64,000 nucleotides of DNA from Shinisaurus crocodilurus (Eukaryota > Chordata > Lepidosauria > Squamata > Shinisauridae): the NCBI GenBank assembly GCA_021292165.1, contig CM037880.1, forward strand, positions 213,108,942-213,172,941. Direction: 5' to 3'. This document shows positions 46,831 to 56,807 of this stretch, piece after piece. The position numbers were made by a program, and so were the translations under genes. The notes below the pieces were generated by a model. It made no database searches, was not told the DNA's origin, and was given only the letters and a program-made list of their open reading frames with translations. Within the stretch, counting starts at the first letter, position 1; each line of letters begins with the position of its first letter.

Positions 46831-46861
46831 CTTGACAGTTTCTATTCCTCTCTCTTCTTAA
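46748..46861 (-). CDS. PHF20L1: PHF20L1 exon 2 with start codon
   Basis: The acceptor is a strong pyrimidine tract ending ttttacag. The ATG lies at 46828-46830 in good context (A at -3, A at +4), 31 nt into the exon. The coding part is 27 codons plus two bases and reads [20 protein letters not shown] and on to LDYLQK, with the final Trp codon split across the donor (TG|gtatga). This matches the start of vertebrate PHF20L1 almost residue for residue. Confidence 0.93.
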
Positions 46862-47857
46862 CTGTAAAAAGAAAGAAAATGTTTTACTGCCACAGATGAA
46901 ACCTTTAAGGTGATAGCCCTGCATTTATCTTTTAAACTATAAGAAAGGAGAGGGTTGCAGTCAAACTTTTAGGTATTCAAAGACTTGGGACAAAAGAACA
47001 AATTATTAAAATCCAAGAGCAAAATCCTATGCATGTTTACTCCGAAGTCTCATTGAATTAAATGGGAATTACTCCCAGTTAAAAGGGTTGCACTATAGGA
47101 CTGCAGCCTTAATCCAAGTAATAAAGCTCTGATTTGTTCCTGAATACTGATGATTGTCAACGTGGTAATCATGCCATGTTAACTTAATCTAAGTATTTAC
47201 AAAAGTAGGTGCCAAACCCACTAAAAGGCAGCCTATAACTCTTTTAAATAAATATCTGAATCCACATAACACGAGTTAACACACTGACTTCTAAACTAAA
47301 GCAACCTTTTTATCACAACAGAAAATGAAATATAGAACACAAAGGATGCCTGCTTAGTGAGGCCTCAACACACTCCCATACTGAGATAGACTTTTCCTAC
47401 ACTTCCTAATGCATATACATCCCATACACACTAAACCAGATTGCCACAGAAAGAGTTCCTATGGCTGAAGGTTGTACATATCTTGCCAGACTAGGAAAAA
47501 GAAGAAACGTGTATTTCCGAACAAGGGATTTCATTGAATGGTTGGTGTGCCAATGACAAGTTGAACAACTCAAAAACAGGAAAGGTATTCAAGTCCTCTG
47601 GATCCTACAGGAAGCAATCCAGTATGAATTTGGATGCAGGCGACCTCTCAACATAAGGCCTTCATCTCCAGTTCTTATCTGGGACTTCAACATTCCAGAC
47701 TTTACTGGGAACAAGGTAATCAGAACCCAGTTTTTTGGTGGAGGGGGGCAAACCTCACTCTGCATTACGTAAGTGTTTTGGGACACAGAATATATGGGAG
47801 AAAATGATCGCCAAACCCCACTTGATACTATGGGCAAAGGCTTCGAGACCACAAGGA

Positions 47858-48190
47858 ACACAGGAAGCTGCCTTATATCAAGTCAGACCACTAGCCTAGT
47901 CAGCTCAGTATTGTCTACTCGAGCCTTCCCCAACCAGGTGCCCTCCAGATGTTTTGGACTACAACTCCCAGAATTCGTGACCATTAGCCATGCTGGCTAG
48001 GGCTGATGGGAGTTGAAGTCCAAAACATCTGGAGGGCACCAGCATGGGCAACAGGCTGGTCTACATTGACTTACAACAGCTCTGCAGGGTATCACACAGA
48101 GTCTTCCCCAGACCTATTACCTGGACTGAACATGGCACCTTCTGCATGCAATGCATTTGCCCTAGCTCTGAGCTACGGCCCTTCCCCTAG
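47858..48190 (-). mobile_element. tRNA-derived SINE split by a MITE
   Basis: The tail AGGAAGCTGCCTTATATCAA and the head TGCATGCAATGCATTTGCCC, GAGCTACGGCCC (plus-strand reading) are separated by a 132-bp MITE at 47922-48053. Confidence 0.8.
47922..48053. mobile_element. CCCTCCAGATG-type palindromic hAT-like MITE, copy 2
   Basis: Near-perfect palindrome: GGTGCCCTCCAGATGTTTTG against CAAAACATCTGGAGGGCACC. Flanking 8-mers GTCTACTC and GTCTACAT agree at six of eight, consistent with a hAT target duplication in the host SINE. Confidence 0.8.
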
Positions 48191-48450
48191 AAACACGGGG
48201 GGGGGGGGGGACTTCACTCCATTCTGGATTGGTATAAAACTTTTACCAGCCTTGCCTGAATCATTAGTATAGAAAAACTAGAGACCCAACCTTAAATCCC
48301 CGATTTGCATTAGTGGAGGAAAGGGCCCTATATAATTCAGCCCACACAACACACAACATCAAGCTTTCCTACCAGGGTCTATTGGGGCAAATAAAAACAA
48401 TAATCTTCCTAATTAGCAGGGGCCCTCTGCCACTACCAACTCTCCTCAGA

Positions 48451-48615
48451 GATGTTATTTATTTATTATATTTATACCCCGCCTTTTTTCCTGCAAGGAC
48501 TTTCCATGTTATCCTCACAACAACCCTGTGAAGTAGGTTAGGCTGAGAGTCAGTGACTGGCCCAAAGTCACCCAGTGAGTTTCATGGCCGAGCGGGGACT
48601 AGAACCCGGATCTAA
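48451..48615 (-). mobile_element. CORE/MIR-like SINE, lacking the tRNA head
   Basis: The plus strand reads TTATTTATACCCCGCC...GGTTAGGCTGAGAGTCAGTG...CCGAGCGGGGACTAGAACCC and then stops, so the A-box part is missing. Confidence 0.8.
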
Positions 48616-48656
48616 AGTAAAATTAAATCATCCTCTCTTTTTCTGGTTTCTTTTCA

Positions 48657-49321
48657 GAGCCAGCAAGGTGTAGCGGTTAGAGTGTTGGACTGGGACTCAG
48701 GAGATCCGGGTTCTAGTCTCCGCTCAGCCATGAAACTCACTGGGTGACTTCAGCCAGTCCCTGACTCTCAGCCTAACCAACCTCACAGGGATGTTGTGAG
48801 GATAAAATGGAGAGGAGGGGAATCATGTAAGCTGCCTTGGGTTCCCTGCAAGGGTTGAAATGGAGGGATAGAAAAGAGGGCCAGTGTGGCATAATGGTTA
48901 GCGTGCTGGACTGGGACTCGGGAGATCTGGGTTCTAGTCTCCGCTCAGCCATGAAACTCACTGGGTGACTTCAGCCAGTCCCTGACTCTCAGCCTAACCA
49001 ACCTCACAGGGATGTTGTGAGGATAAAATGGAGAGGAGGGGAATCATGTAAGCTGCCTTGGGTTCCCTGCAAGGGTTGAAATGGAGGGATAGAAAAGAGG
49101 GCCAGTGTGGCGTAATGGTTAGCGTGCTGGACTGGGACTCGGGAGATCCGGGTTCTAGTCCCCGCTCGGCCATGAAACTCACTGGGTGACAATGGGCCAG
49201 TCACTGACTCTCAGCCTAACCCACCTCACAGGGTTGTTGTACAAGAGGAGGGCCATGTAAGCCCCCTTGGGATCCTTACCAGAGCAAAAAAGGCGGGATA
49301 TAAATGTAAATAAATAAATAA
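48657..49321 (+). repeat. Three tandem CORE-SINE units, 221-bp period
   Basis: Units begin at about 48657, 48877 and 49098, each with a tRNA-like head, the CACTGGGTGAC core and the GTAAGC...CCTTGGG tail. Units 1 and 2 share private changes (GACTTCAGCCAGTCCCTGAC, GGGATGTTGTGAGG) and a 221-bp spacing, so at least one arose by tandem duplication and not by separate insertion. Unit 3 has its own (TAAA)n tail. Confidence 0.9.
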
Positions 49322-49730
49322 GGGGAACACCCACCCCCCGCTGCTTCAACGGCTCTCCCGTCCTCCTTTGGCCACGGCCACCTTCGGCGCTGTGGGCGTC
49401 TTTAATGGACGGCCCATGGCTCTCCTACCCTGCCTCGGGGGGCTCTGGCCTGAGAAGGCTTCCCAACACGAAACACACACACAGAGGGACGAGGAGGAGC
49501 CCGAGCGGAGGCCGTTTCGCCCCCGACCCTTTCTGACTGGAGATGCGCCCGCAGCCCTCTAACAGGGCAGAGGCGGCCGCACAGCCCCCTCCGCGAGGGA
49601 GGCCGCAGCCGCTGAGGGCGGCAGGGAGGAGCCCCCGAGGCCGAAGGCTCCGCTGGAGCGCGGTCCTCGGGGCCAGTCAGGAGCGAGGCCTGTCCGTCTC
49701 CGGGGCAGCCCGGCTCCGGCCTTTCCTTAC

Positions 49731-49985
49731 CCGCCGCCGCTACCAGCCCCGCCCGGGCCTTGTCGGGGCAGGGCGGGGACGGGGGTCCCACTCGCTCCAC
49801 CGGGGAAGGTCGTCAGCAGCGGCGCCGCCTTCGCCCCCCTTCCTCCTCCTCAGCGAGCCCCATCGCCGTCTCCTCCCGGCCCCGCCTCTCGCGGCCCAGC
49901 GCCGACACCCGCCGTCACTTCCCCGCGACGCTCGCCTTAACGTAGGCGAAGCCGACCTAGGCGCCGCCATCTTCTGTTTTGCCTT
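49731..49985 (-). other. PHF20L1: PHF20L1 exon 1, 5' UTR (right end approximate)
   Basis: Inferred non-coding first exon inside the CpG island. On the minus strand the GC-rich sequence ends at GGCGGCGG followed by the donor gtaagg (49725-49730), and the next exon downstream carries the initiator ATG. The right-hand limit is a guess, placed next to a YY1-type element because such elements often lie just inside the first exon of housekeeping genes. Transcript data would be needed to set the true start. Confidence 0.5.
49963..49973 (-). promoter_or_regulatory. YY1-type core promoter element
   Basis: AAGATGGCGGC on the minus strand. In known mammalian promoters this element sits just downstream of the start site and its orientation sets the direction of transcription; here it points into PHF20L1. 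Confidence 0.65.
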
Positions 49986-50000
49986 CTTCCCCCCCCCCCA

Positions 50001-50008
50001 TCACGTGA
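50001..50008. promoter_or_regulatory. TCACGTGA E-box palindrome
   Basis: A perfect 8-bp palindrome of the USF/TFE3 type within the CpG island, just upstream of the inferred transcription start. Confidence 0.5.
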
Positions 50009-50075
50009 TAAGGGAAACCAAAGCCGTCGTTTGTCGGAAGAACGGGATATGGATAGTTGACCGGTGGCGGCAGCC

Positions 50076-50085
50076 GCGCATGCGC
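50076..50085. promoter_or_regulatory. NRF1-type site
   Basis: GCGCATGCGC, the palindromic core of the NRF1 consensus, about 100 bp upstream of the inferred start in the CpG island. Confidence 0.6.
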
Positions 50086-50650
50086 AGAAATGGAGCAGAA
50101 GGAGGGAGGGCGTGAAATGAGCGAGCCAAAGGGATCGCAGGTGCTAGTGAAGCTAGTATAAACACTTCCGGCTCCCGATTGAACGTGCGGGGCAAACTAA
50201 AACAAAGAAACATGGTAAAAGACTATTAGGGGAGGGGGAGAGTCTATGCAAAGAAATAGGTAACGGCACGATAGTGGAGTGGGGGGCTAAGTGGGTAAAG
50301 CGGCTTCTCCCACTTTTGAATTATGCTTCTGCTGCTCCATATAACCGGACGTGAGCACCTTGCTTGTAGCTCTGTCTTTAGTCCCTATGGCGTGAGTTCT
50401 GCAAATGCGTAAGGTTACATTCAAGCGCTATGTTGTTCCGGGTGGTGCTTGCAAACAGTAGAAATGGGCTCTTGAATTTGGGAGGGCGCAGGGTGTCTGA
50501 TCTCTTTTCTTTTTTTAAATTTGTGAATAGTCTAAATTTAAAAGAAAAAAGAAGCACCGCATGTTAAAGTTCCTAGGCTGCAAGGCTTATCTGGGAATAA
50601 GCCCGTTGAAACCACTGGGATTTATTTCTGAGTATAGGATTGCACGGTAA

Positions 50651-50753
50651 GGACGCAATCCTACGGATGTTTCGACAGAAAAAAGTCCATGCTGGCTGGG
50701 GAAGGCTAGGAGTTGTAGGCCTTTTTTCTGTCGAAACATCCATAGGATTGCCC
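50651..50753. mobile_element. Hairpin MITE (CAATCCTATGGATGTTTCGAC type)
   Basis: GCAATCCTACGGATGTTTCG pairs with CGAAACATCCATAGGATTGC across a short spacer; ACAGAAAAAAG/CTTTTTTCTGT extends the stem. Related to 34338-34441. Confidence 0.75.
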
Positions 50754-51329
50754 GAGATCTCCTGAATGTCAGAGAAAGCTTGCGATTCTAAACACACCTG
50801 ATGCTCTGGCTGTAGTCCTATAACCACTTACCCTGGAGTAAACCCTAATGAGCTCAATGGGACTTACTTTTGAGTAGACGGAATTATAGGATTGCGTGGT
50901 ATGTGTGTTCAGAACCGAGACCGCTCGATTCAACACACTCGGTGGTTCACAAACAATGCCCAAGTGTGAACAGAACTGCAACCTTGCTTACAAATTCCAC
51001 TAAAACCGCCAAGTCTTACAAAACCAACGTATGCATGTTTACTTGGGAAAGAGCCTTGGGGCGGCAATCCTGTGACTGCGCCCTCGCTGCTCAGAAGAAG
51101 CCCCTGGATTCGGAGACTTCCGCGATTCCTGTGCCCTGCCGGGCTGAAACTGACAGGGCAGGGAGAAGCAGTAGAGGCGATCTCTAGTGCCTCCCCGTCC
51201 TCCAATCTCCAGAGATGAAGGCTCTGCCAGGCAGTAACTCATCCGCTGAACCAGAGGATGATGGCAGAGTTGTGTCTTCTGGCCAGGAGGGCCCTGAACA
51301 AGACACAGATTGTCCTACCCCTGAGGAAG

Positions 51330-51592
51330 TACAGCCATGCCTTGGATTGAGAGCATAATTCGTTCCGGAAACGTGCTTGTAATCCAAAACACTCTTATAT
51401 CAAAACGAAATTCCCCCCCCCAAAAAAAGTTTGTACAGAGATTTTTAATTTAAGCCGTACTACAGTACTTGTATTGCAAGACGTCGCTTGTATATCAAGT
51501 AAAAAATAAATAAATTAAATAAATATTTAAAAATTGCTTGTCTTGCAAAACGCTCTCAAACCAAGTTACTTGCAATCCAAGGTATTACTGTA
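51330..51592. mobile_element. Tigger/pogo-like MITE, copy 2
   Basis: TA-flanked; ends CAGCCATGCCTTGGATTG and CAATCCAAGGTATTACTG. Inner blocks as in copies 1 and 3. Confidence 0.8.
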
Positions 51593-52631
51593 GGCTGTGC
51601 CTCCTCCTCAGAATCCTCTGCTGCACACTGGAAGGCCCAATGGCTGGGGGGGGGGGGTCAAGACAAACAGCAGGGATTCCCCTATGCATCACTGTGCATG
51701 GGCTTAGTCCCACAGGCAGCCAAGCAAAGGAAGTCCCACAGGCAGCCAAGCAGCGCCAGCTGAGACCATTTTGCTCTTCCGATGGAGGAGTGCCAGGGAC
51801 ATAGCCAGCTCAGCTTCATGCCCACCTCCGCCCCAATGGAGAGGGGTGGGCGAAGCCTGGGCAGAGCAGGAAGGGGACTCGGCCGGCTTGGTTTCAAGGT
51901 GCATGGCCCTTGACTGGAAAGCCTGCCTGCAGCAAAGCCTGGCTTAAGCATCAGGTGGAGGATCCACCCAGTGCTTCAGCCAGGGGGGGGGCAGATGACA
52001 CCAGGTGGGCATGGCGACGCTCACCTGATGTCAAGTGGCCTGTGAAGGGTTGGTGGGTGCCTTCTGGCCCCCTACCCTGCATTGCACCCCTGCTTTAATG
52101 CCCGTTTAAAAACAGTCAGGGAGGGGAGCCATATGCAGATCCCATGGTAGGGCATTCCACAAAGATGGGTACACCACAAAAAAGGCCCTATCTCTTGTGC
52201 CCACCAACCCGAATAGACCTTAGCGGTGGGCAGGTGACCAGGGCCTCTGTGGCTGATAGGTACCACTTCCCAATACATTCTGTGGCAACTACCGCAACAC
52301 ACTCCATTCAAATTATCAAACTCTTCTGAGTGCTAATGTGAATCTGGAATGGATGCTCATGTTCCTATTTTGGTAGCTGGCTTTTGTGGGGCAGCAATAC
52401 TTTGCTCTTGAGGCATAGCAGGGAGTCCGGTGCAGGACAAAGCAAGACAAAAGCAACTATGTGTAATATCCATTTGTTCTTTTAGATCTGGGGTGCTCAG
52501 CTGCTTTCAGCCTGAAGTCCAAATTCCATTTCAAGGAAGCACGGGGGGGGGGGGCAGAGCCAAAAGGGTGTGGGGCCAAAAATACACAAAATACCAGCAT
52601 CTTTTCACTTAAAGCTCTTGCTGCCAGGAAC

Positions 52632-52886
52632 TAAGAGCCAGTGTGGTGTAGTGGTGAGAGTGTTGGGCTGGGACTCGGGGAGATCCAGGTTCTAGTCCCC
52701 GCTCGGCCATGAAACTCACTGGGTGACTTTGGACCAGTCACTGACTCTCAACCTAACCTACCTCACAGGGTTGTTGTGAGGATAAAATGGAGAGGAGGAT
52801 GATAATGTAAGCCGCCTTGGGTTCCTTGCAGGAAAAAAGGTGGGGTATAAATATAATAAATAAATAAATAAATAAATAAAAATAAA
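52632..52886 (+). mobile_element. tRNA-derived CORE/MIR-like SINE
   Basis: Full length: GCCAGTGTGGTGTAGTGGTG head, CACTGGGTGACTTTGGACCA core, GGTGGGGTATAAATATAATA tail and a (TAAA)n end. It sits inside a degraded DNA-element region (about 52488-53035). Confidence 0.88.
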
Positions 52887-53172
52887 ATTCCAGTCTTTTA
52901 GAATGGGGAAAAATCAGCTCAAAGCCATGAAACCGCCAAATGATTGGGGGTTGGGGGATTTCTGGCAAACCCCACAGGGCTGGAGTTGGCCTGTGTGCCT
53001 GGGGTTCAATGCCCCTACTTTAGGGGTCCCGATCATTTCCCCCTCCCCGACTTTCCCTGAGACCCACTCCCCAGGTCTTGATGAACAGTGGCTGCTCATC
53101 CACCCACACCTGTCTCTTGGGCCTAGTGGACTCCTTGTCCATCACCTCCCATTGCTTTTGGGTTCTCTTAGG

Positions 53173-53333
53173 ATTCATGGGATCATAGGGTTGGAAGGGG
53201 CCTACAAGGCCATCCAGTCCAACCCCCTGCTCAATGCAGGAAACTAGAGGAGGGGTCTCCCATCCAAGTCATAACCAGGCCTGACCCTGCTTAGCTTTCC
53301 ACACTCAAGACAAGCTGAGCCAGCATGAGCCAC
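53173..53333 (-). mobile_element. 5S rRNA-derived SINE with CR1 tail
   Basis: The minus strand reads GGAAAGCTAAGCAGGGTCAG and GGTTATGACTTGGATGGGAG then ACC, followed by the CR1 tail AGCAGGGGGTTGGACTGGAT and TTCCAACCCTATGATC. Confidence 0.85.
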
Positions 53334-54449
53334 AGGCCTGTATTTTTAGCTGTAGTCTGGTCCCTTCCCTGGTCCCCAACCGTGCAACATAAATGACTCT
53401 TTTTTTATTTATAGCTGGACATATCTTAATAAGTTATCTTAATAAGTTACAGCTCAGCTCTTCACTGGGCTAATCCACAATCTTCAACAGACTCTTCAAA
53501 AAAAAAGAATGCCTGCGATGTGAGGCTAGACTTCGCAGGAAACATGACCTCATTCTGCCTCTCTTGTTTCCTATTGCACAGTCTGTTTTCAAAAGGAAAC
53601 AAGTGAGCTTTTTAGCGTTCCTCCTCCTGCCCTTTTGAAGACCGCTGTGCTATTCAGCTTCAAGAAGCAACACTAAGTCAGACACTGAACCGCCAGGATC
53701 CACAGTCTCGCCTGTCGGATGGATAAACGGCTGGCCGGGGCACTTTTGTAACTGACAGAATGGCTTTTCCAGGTCTGGGAGATTTTATACTATAATATGT
53801 TTCCTGAATAGAGATATTTGTCAAATAGTTGAGGAAAGGATCACTCCACTGACTGTTAAGACTGCGACTTCTATGAGTATAGTTAGTACATCTGTAGATT
53901 TTTTTAAAAAAAAAATACTCAAATCTACTCATTTAAGAGATGTGTACAAACCAAATCTGCTGTGACACTTTGTGTACGTTTGTGTAAAGATGTGCATATA
54001 TTATCACTCTTTGAATGATGTGCAGTACAATCTTATGCATATTTACTTGGAAATCAGTCCCACTGTGTTCATGACATGAGGCTTTCCTCATGGAAAGTGT
54101 GCACAAGATTATACTAGCCCTAAAGTAGCTTGATATGGTTGGTAATGTTTTCTTTCTGGGTGATTCTTCTTGTTGTTTGTATTATCTCAGCTCTCTAAGA
54201 TTAGACTAGCATCATTTCTGCCTCCCCACATTAAAAACAACAACAACTATTTAAAATGCTGACAGTACAGTGTAAAGAAAATAGTCTAGCTACCAATTTA
54301 GGGGCATCGACAGTTGAAAAATTCATTTTGAAATATCAGTAAGGAAGGTGATCAGAATGCCATGTCACTTTAACTGTTTAATATTTTGTGGCTGTGATCC
54401 TAAATCTACCGGTACTTACTTGGATGCAAGTCCTATTCAAATAAATATA
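53334..54449. other. Unassigned intergenic sequence
   Basis: AT-rich; short palindromic-repeat remnants near 54020-54110 and 54390-54435. No gene or full element seen. Confidence 0.5.
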
Positions 54450-55510
54450 CAAAGTGCTGGCATTGTGGAGAGGTTGTCAGGAGTTGGGTACGTGTGCTCC
54501 TATGTGGTGGAGTTGCAAAAGCATACTGGATTTTTGGGAAATGATTTTTTGAAGAAATTTCAGAAATTATTGGTATTGATTTAGAGGTTTGTCCTAAATT
54601 AGCATTGTTATCAATAACCAAAAAGGTGGCTGGTCCTCAAAATGTTAAAGAATTAATTGTAAAATTGTTAACAGCGGGTAGATTAATGATAGCAAGAATG
54701 TTGTGCCTCCAGTAGGTCAGACAGAGACCAGCCATGCCGGAGTGTGTTTGGGGTGGGGCCAGGCTAAATGCAGCCTGACCCAGTTGGGCAGCCTTACTAA
54801 TCAGCGCCTGCTCCAAAGGCAGGTTCCCAAACACACTCAGATGCTGGAAGCAATTGTTTGTTACCACAGCTACAGCCAGATGCTCCTGACGTTCCCGACC
54901 TCAGACTTGTACCTTGGAACCTTGGAACGACCTTGACCACGACTTTGCCTGATCCCAAACTGGTTTATGTTTGCTCTGTTTTGGACTGATATATTTTGGC
55001 TTTGACCCTCGGAATGTGATAAGGACTCCGGCTTATCTTGGAACTGGACGGATTTACGACAGCTTGCTTCCAGCATCTGAGTGTGTTTGGGGACCTGCCT
55101 TTTGAGCAGGCGCTAGTTGGTCAGGCTGCCCAGCTGTCTCTGTCTGACCTACTGGAGGCACAACAAAGAAAATGGAAAGTTCATCAAGTTTTCTCTATTA
55201 CTGACTGGTATAAGGAAGTGCGGGATGTGGCTTTAAACGATATGTTAACTTGTACTATCAATTGTAAAGGGGGACAATTAAAGAAAAACAATTTTAAGGA
55301 TATATAGGGATTATTTTTAGATTACCGGTATGTTTTAATTGAGGGAAAGGGGACTACACCATGTCAAGATTTGATGTACGTATTTTTGGAATGTAGGATT
55401 AATGGTATAGATAAGTAGTAGTTGTTTATCATATTGGTCCCAAGGTGTTTGATTGTATTTTATTTTTTTTATGTTTAAAAATTAAAAAAAAAAATAAAAT
55501 TTTTAAAGAA
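54450..55510 (+). mobile_element. L1 LINE 3' end, interrupted by an inverted-repeat element
   Basis: Left part: VAGPQNVKELIVKLLTAGRL then MIARM. Right part: KWKVHQVFSITDWYKEVRDV then ALNDMLTCTINCKGG. These are consecutive pieces of an L1 ORF2 C-terminus. The 3' UTR and A-rich tail end at about 55510. Between them lies the 463-bp element at 54701-55163. Confidence 0.75.
54701..55163. mobile_element. 463-bp inverted-repeat DNA element inside L1
   Basis: The ends TTGTGCCTCCAGTAGGTCAG and CTGACCTACTGGAGGCACAA are perfect inverted copies over 20 bp. The arms continue for about 130 bp with shared blocks GCGCCTGCTC, AAAGGCAGGT and CCAAACACACTCAGATGCTG. The centre has no coding capacity. No convincing target duplication. 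Confidence 0.85.
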
Positions 55511-55539
55511 GTGCTGGCATTGACCTTAATATGTAAAGG

Positions 55540-55985
55540 GGCAGAGCAATCCTGTGGCTGCTGAATAGTGTCGAGATGGCCGTGGGATTACTCAAGAGTC
55601 CCAGCTCCGACCTCAGAAACTCGCTCGGAGCTGGGACTCGCAAGCTCGGAGCACCTTCCCCCCCCCCCCCAGCCAGTATGGAAAGAACCACACCGGCTGC
55701 TTCTTTGAGAACGCAAGAGACAGGGTTTTCTGAGCATTCCAGGTGGAGGGGAGGGGAAGAGACAGGCGCCACCACAGTATATGCGGTATCCTGGCACTGC
55801 CTCAGCCTCCTTCCCTTGCGCTCCGAGGCACAACACTTTGCTGAAATCGGCTGGCTTAAGTGTTATGCAGAGTGGGAGAAGCGTGGAGGCGACCTTCGCC
55901 TCCGCTCTCCTCCCACCTTGCATAGGATGCCCATAATCCTCGAGTTCAGAGGGCTACGGGCATCCAGATCGGATTGTGCCCTCAA
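55540..55985. mobile_element. Probable DNA element with GCAATCC / GGATTGTGCCC ends
   Basis: The left end GCAGAGCAATCCTGTGG and the right end GATCGGATTGTGCCC resemble the hairpin-MITE termini elsewhere. An internal stem GTCCCAGCTCCGA/CGGAGCTGGGAC is present. Confidence 0.4.
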
Positions 55986-55989
55986 TCCT

Positions 55990-56073
55990 TTCTTCTTCTT
56001 CTTCTTCTTCTTCTTCTTCTTCTTCTTCTTCTTCTTCTTCTTCTTCTTCTTCTTCTTCTTCTTCTTCTTCTTC
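55990..56073. repeat. (TTC)28 trinucleotide run
   Basis: 84 bp of uninterrupted TTC (GAA on the other strand), a polypurine-polypyrimidine tract able to form triplex DNA. It abuts the element ending near 55985. Confidence 0.95.
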
Positions 56074-56642
56074 GTCTTGTCGTTTTATGGCTGTGGTCCA
56101 CATGTGCATATAATGGAGATGCAAAGAGATAAGACAAAATTCACTTCTGTAAAGAATATTCTATTTATTTATTTATTTATTTATTCCATTTATCAGTGGG
56201 AAAATAACAATCCTTTTCTGAGCGACAAAGAAACTAGAACAGTCTGAAAATGACATTGCTTTTTTTTAAAATAAATAAATGCATTTTATATTTGGAAACC
56301 AAATATATATCATAATAGGTAAGCTTTTAAGACAGCAAGAACATAATAAATAGTCCCCTATGGTAGAAAAAGAAACAGGAATTAGTGACAAAACACTGCA
56401 GCAATGTATTGTGGGTTAGGTAGAACTAACACCTTTGTTCCATAGCAACAAAAGTAGTCAGTAACCAGGGGTGGAGCAACAATCACAACGAAACTGTTCA
56501 AAACCAGACAGAGTCAGGTGTTTCGTTATATTTTAGCAACATTTAATCAATGAGCAAGCTTCTTCACATTTGCCATGTGGTAAGTTAGCTGTCTGTATTC
56601 ATCTATGGATTAGCAGTAAATATAGCAGAGTTCATCATAATG

Positions 56643-56807
56643 CGGCTTACGCCGGCTCAGCTTGTCTGAGTGTGGAAAGCTAAGCAGGGTCAAGCCTGGT
56701 TATGACTTGGATGGGAGACCCCTCCTCTAGTTTCCTGCATTGAGCAGGGGGTTGGACTCGATAGCCTTGTAGGCTCCTTCCAACTCTTATGATCTATGAA
56801 ATCTATG
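56643..56807 (+). mobile_element. 5S rRNA-derived SINE with CR1 tail, plus-strand copy
   Basis: The clearest copy. GGCTTACGCCGGCTCAGCTT, then GGAAAGCTAAGCAGGGTCAA and TGGTTATGACTTGGATGGGA then GACC correspond to the 5S rRNA A-box to C-box region (internal Pol III type 1 promoter). A short linker and a CR1 3' tail (GGGGGTTGGACTCGATAGCC) end in ATGATCTATGAAATCTATG. Confidence 0.88.

Larger units (their letters stand above)
46862..49730 (-). other. PHF20L1 intron 1
   Basis: Contains a short palindromic repeat at 47022-47110, the nested SINE/MITE at 47858-48190, a truncated CORE-SINE (48451-48615) and the tandem SINE array (48657-49321). It then enters the CpG island. Confidence 0.65.
49330..50190. 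promoter_or_regulatory. PHF20L1: CpG-island promoter of PHF20L1
   Basis: A sharply bounded GC- and CpG-rich block in an otherwise AT-rich, CpG-poor region. It contains the presumed non-coding first exon, many GC boxes, and three classic housekeeping-promoter sites: YY1 (49963-49973), a TCACGTGA palindrome (50001-50008) and an NRF1 site (50076-50085). An ETS-like ACTTCCGG lies at about 50164. It has no TATA box at a useful position on the minus strand. The sites right of 50,000 face away from the gene body, so divergent transcription is possible, but no right-going gene was found. Confidence 0.88.
50191..52630. other. Upstream flank of PHF20L1, repeats and unassigned sequence
   Basis: Contains short palindromic repeats (50567-50645, 50651-50753, 50790-50905), the Tigger-like MITE (51330-51592) and a GC-rich unassigned stretch (51600-52320) with a 25-bp tandem duplication of TCCCACAGGCAGCCAAGCA at 51708-51752. 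No gene seen. Confidence 0.5.

Noticed and set aside
48773..49182. Two nearly identical small proteins
   Set aside because: They are antisense readings of the duplicated CORE-SINE units, not genes.
49543..50115. 190-codon plus-strand open frame in the CpG island
   Set aside because: Arg/Pro-rich frame typical of GC-rich DNA without stops; it overlaps the promoter and inferred 5' UTR of PHF20L1 and matches no family.
55576..56247. 223-codon open frame with a long poly-Phe run
   Set aside because: The poly-Phe is the (TTC)28 microsatellite read in frame; the rest is DNA-element sequence.
56643..56730. Functional 5S rRNA gene
   Set aside because: Only the 3' half resembles 5S rRNA, it passes straight into a CR1 tail, and several diverged copies exist.
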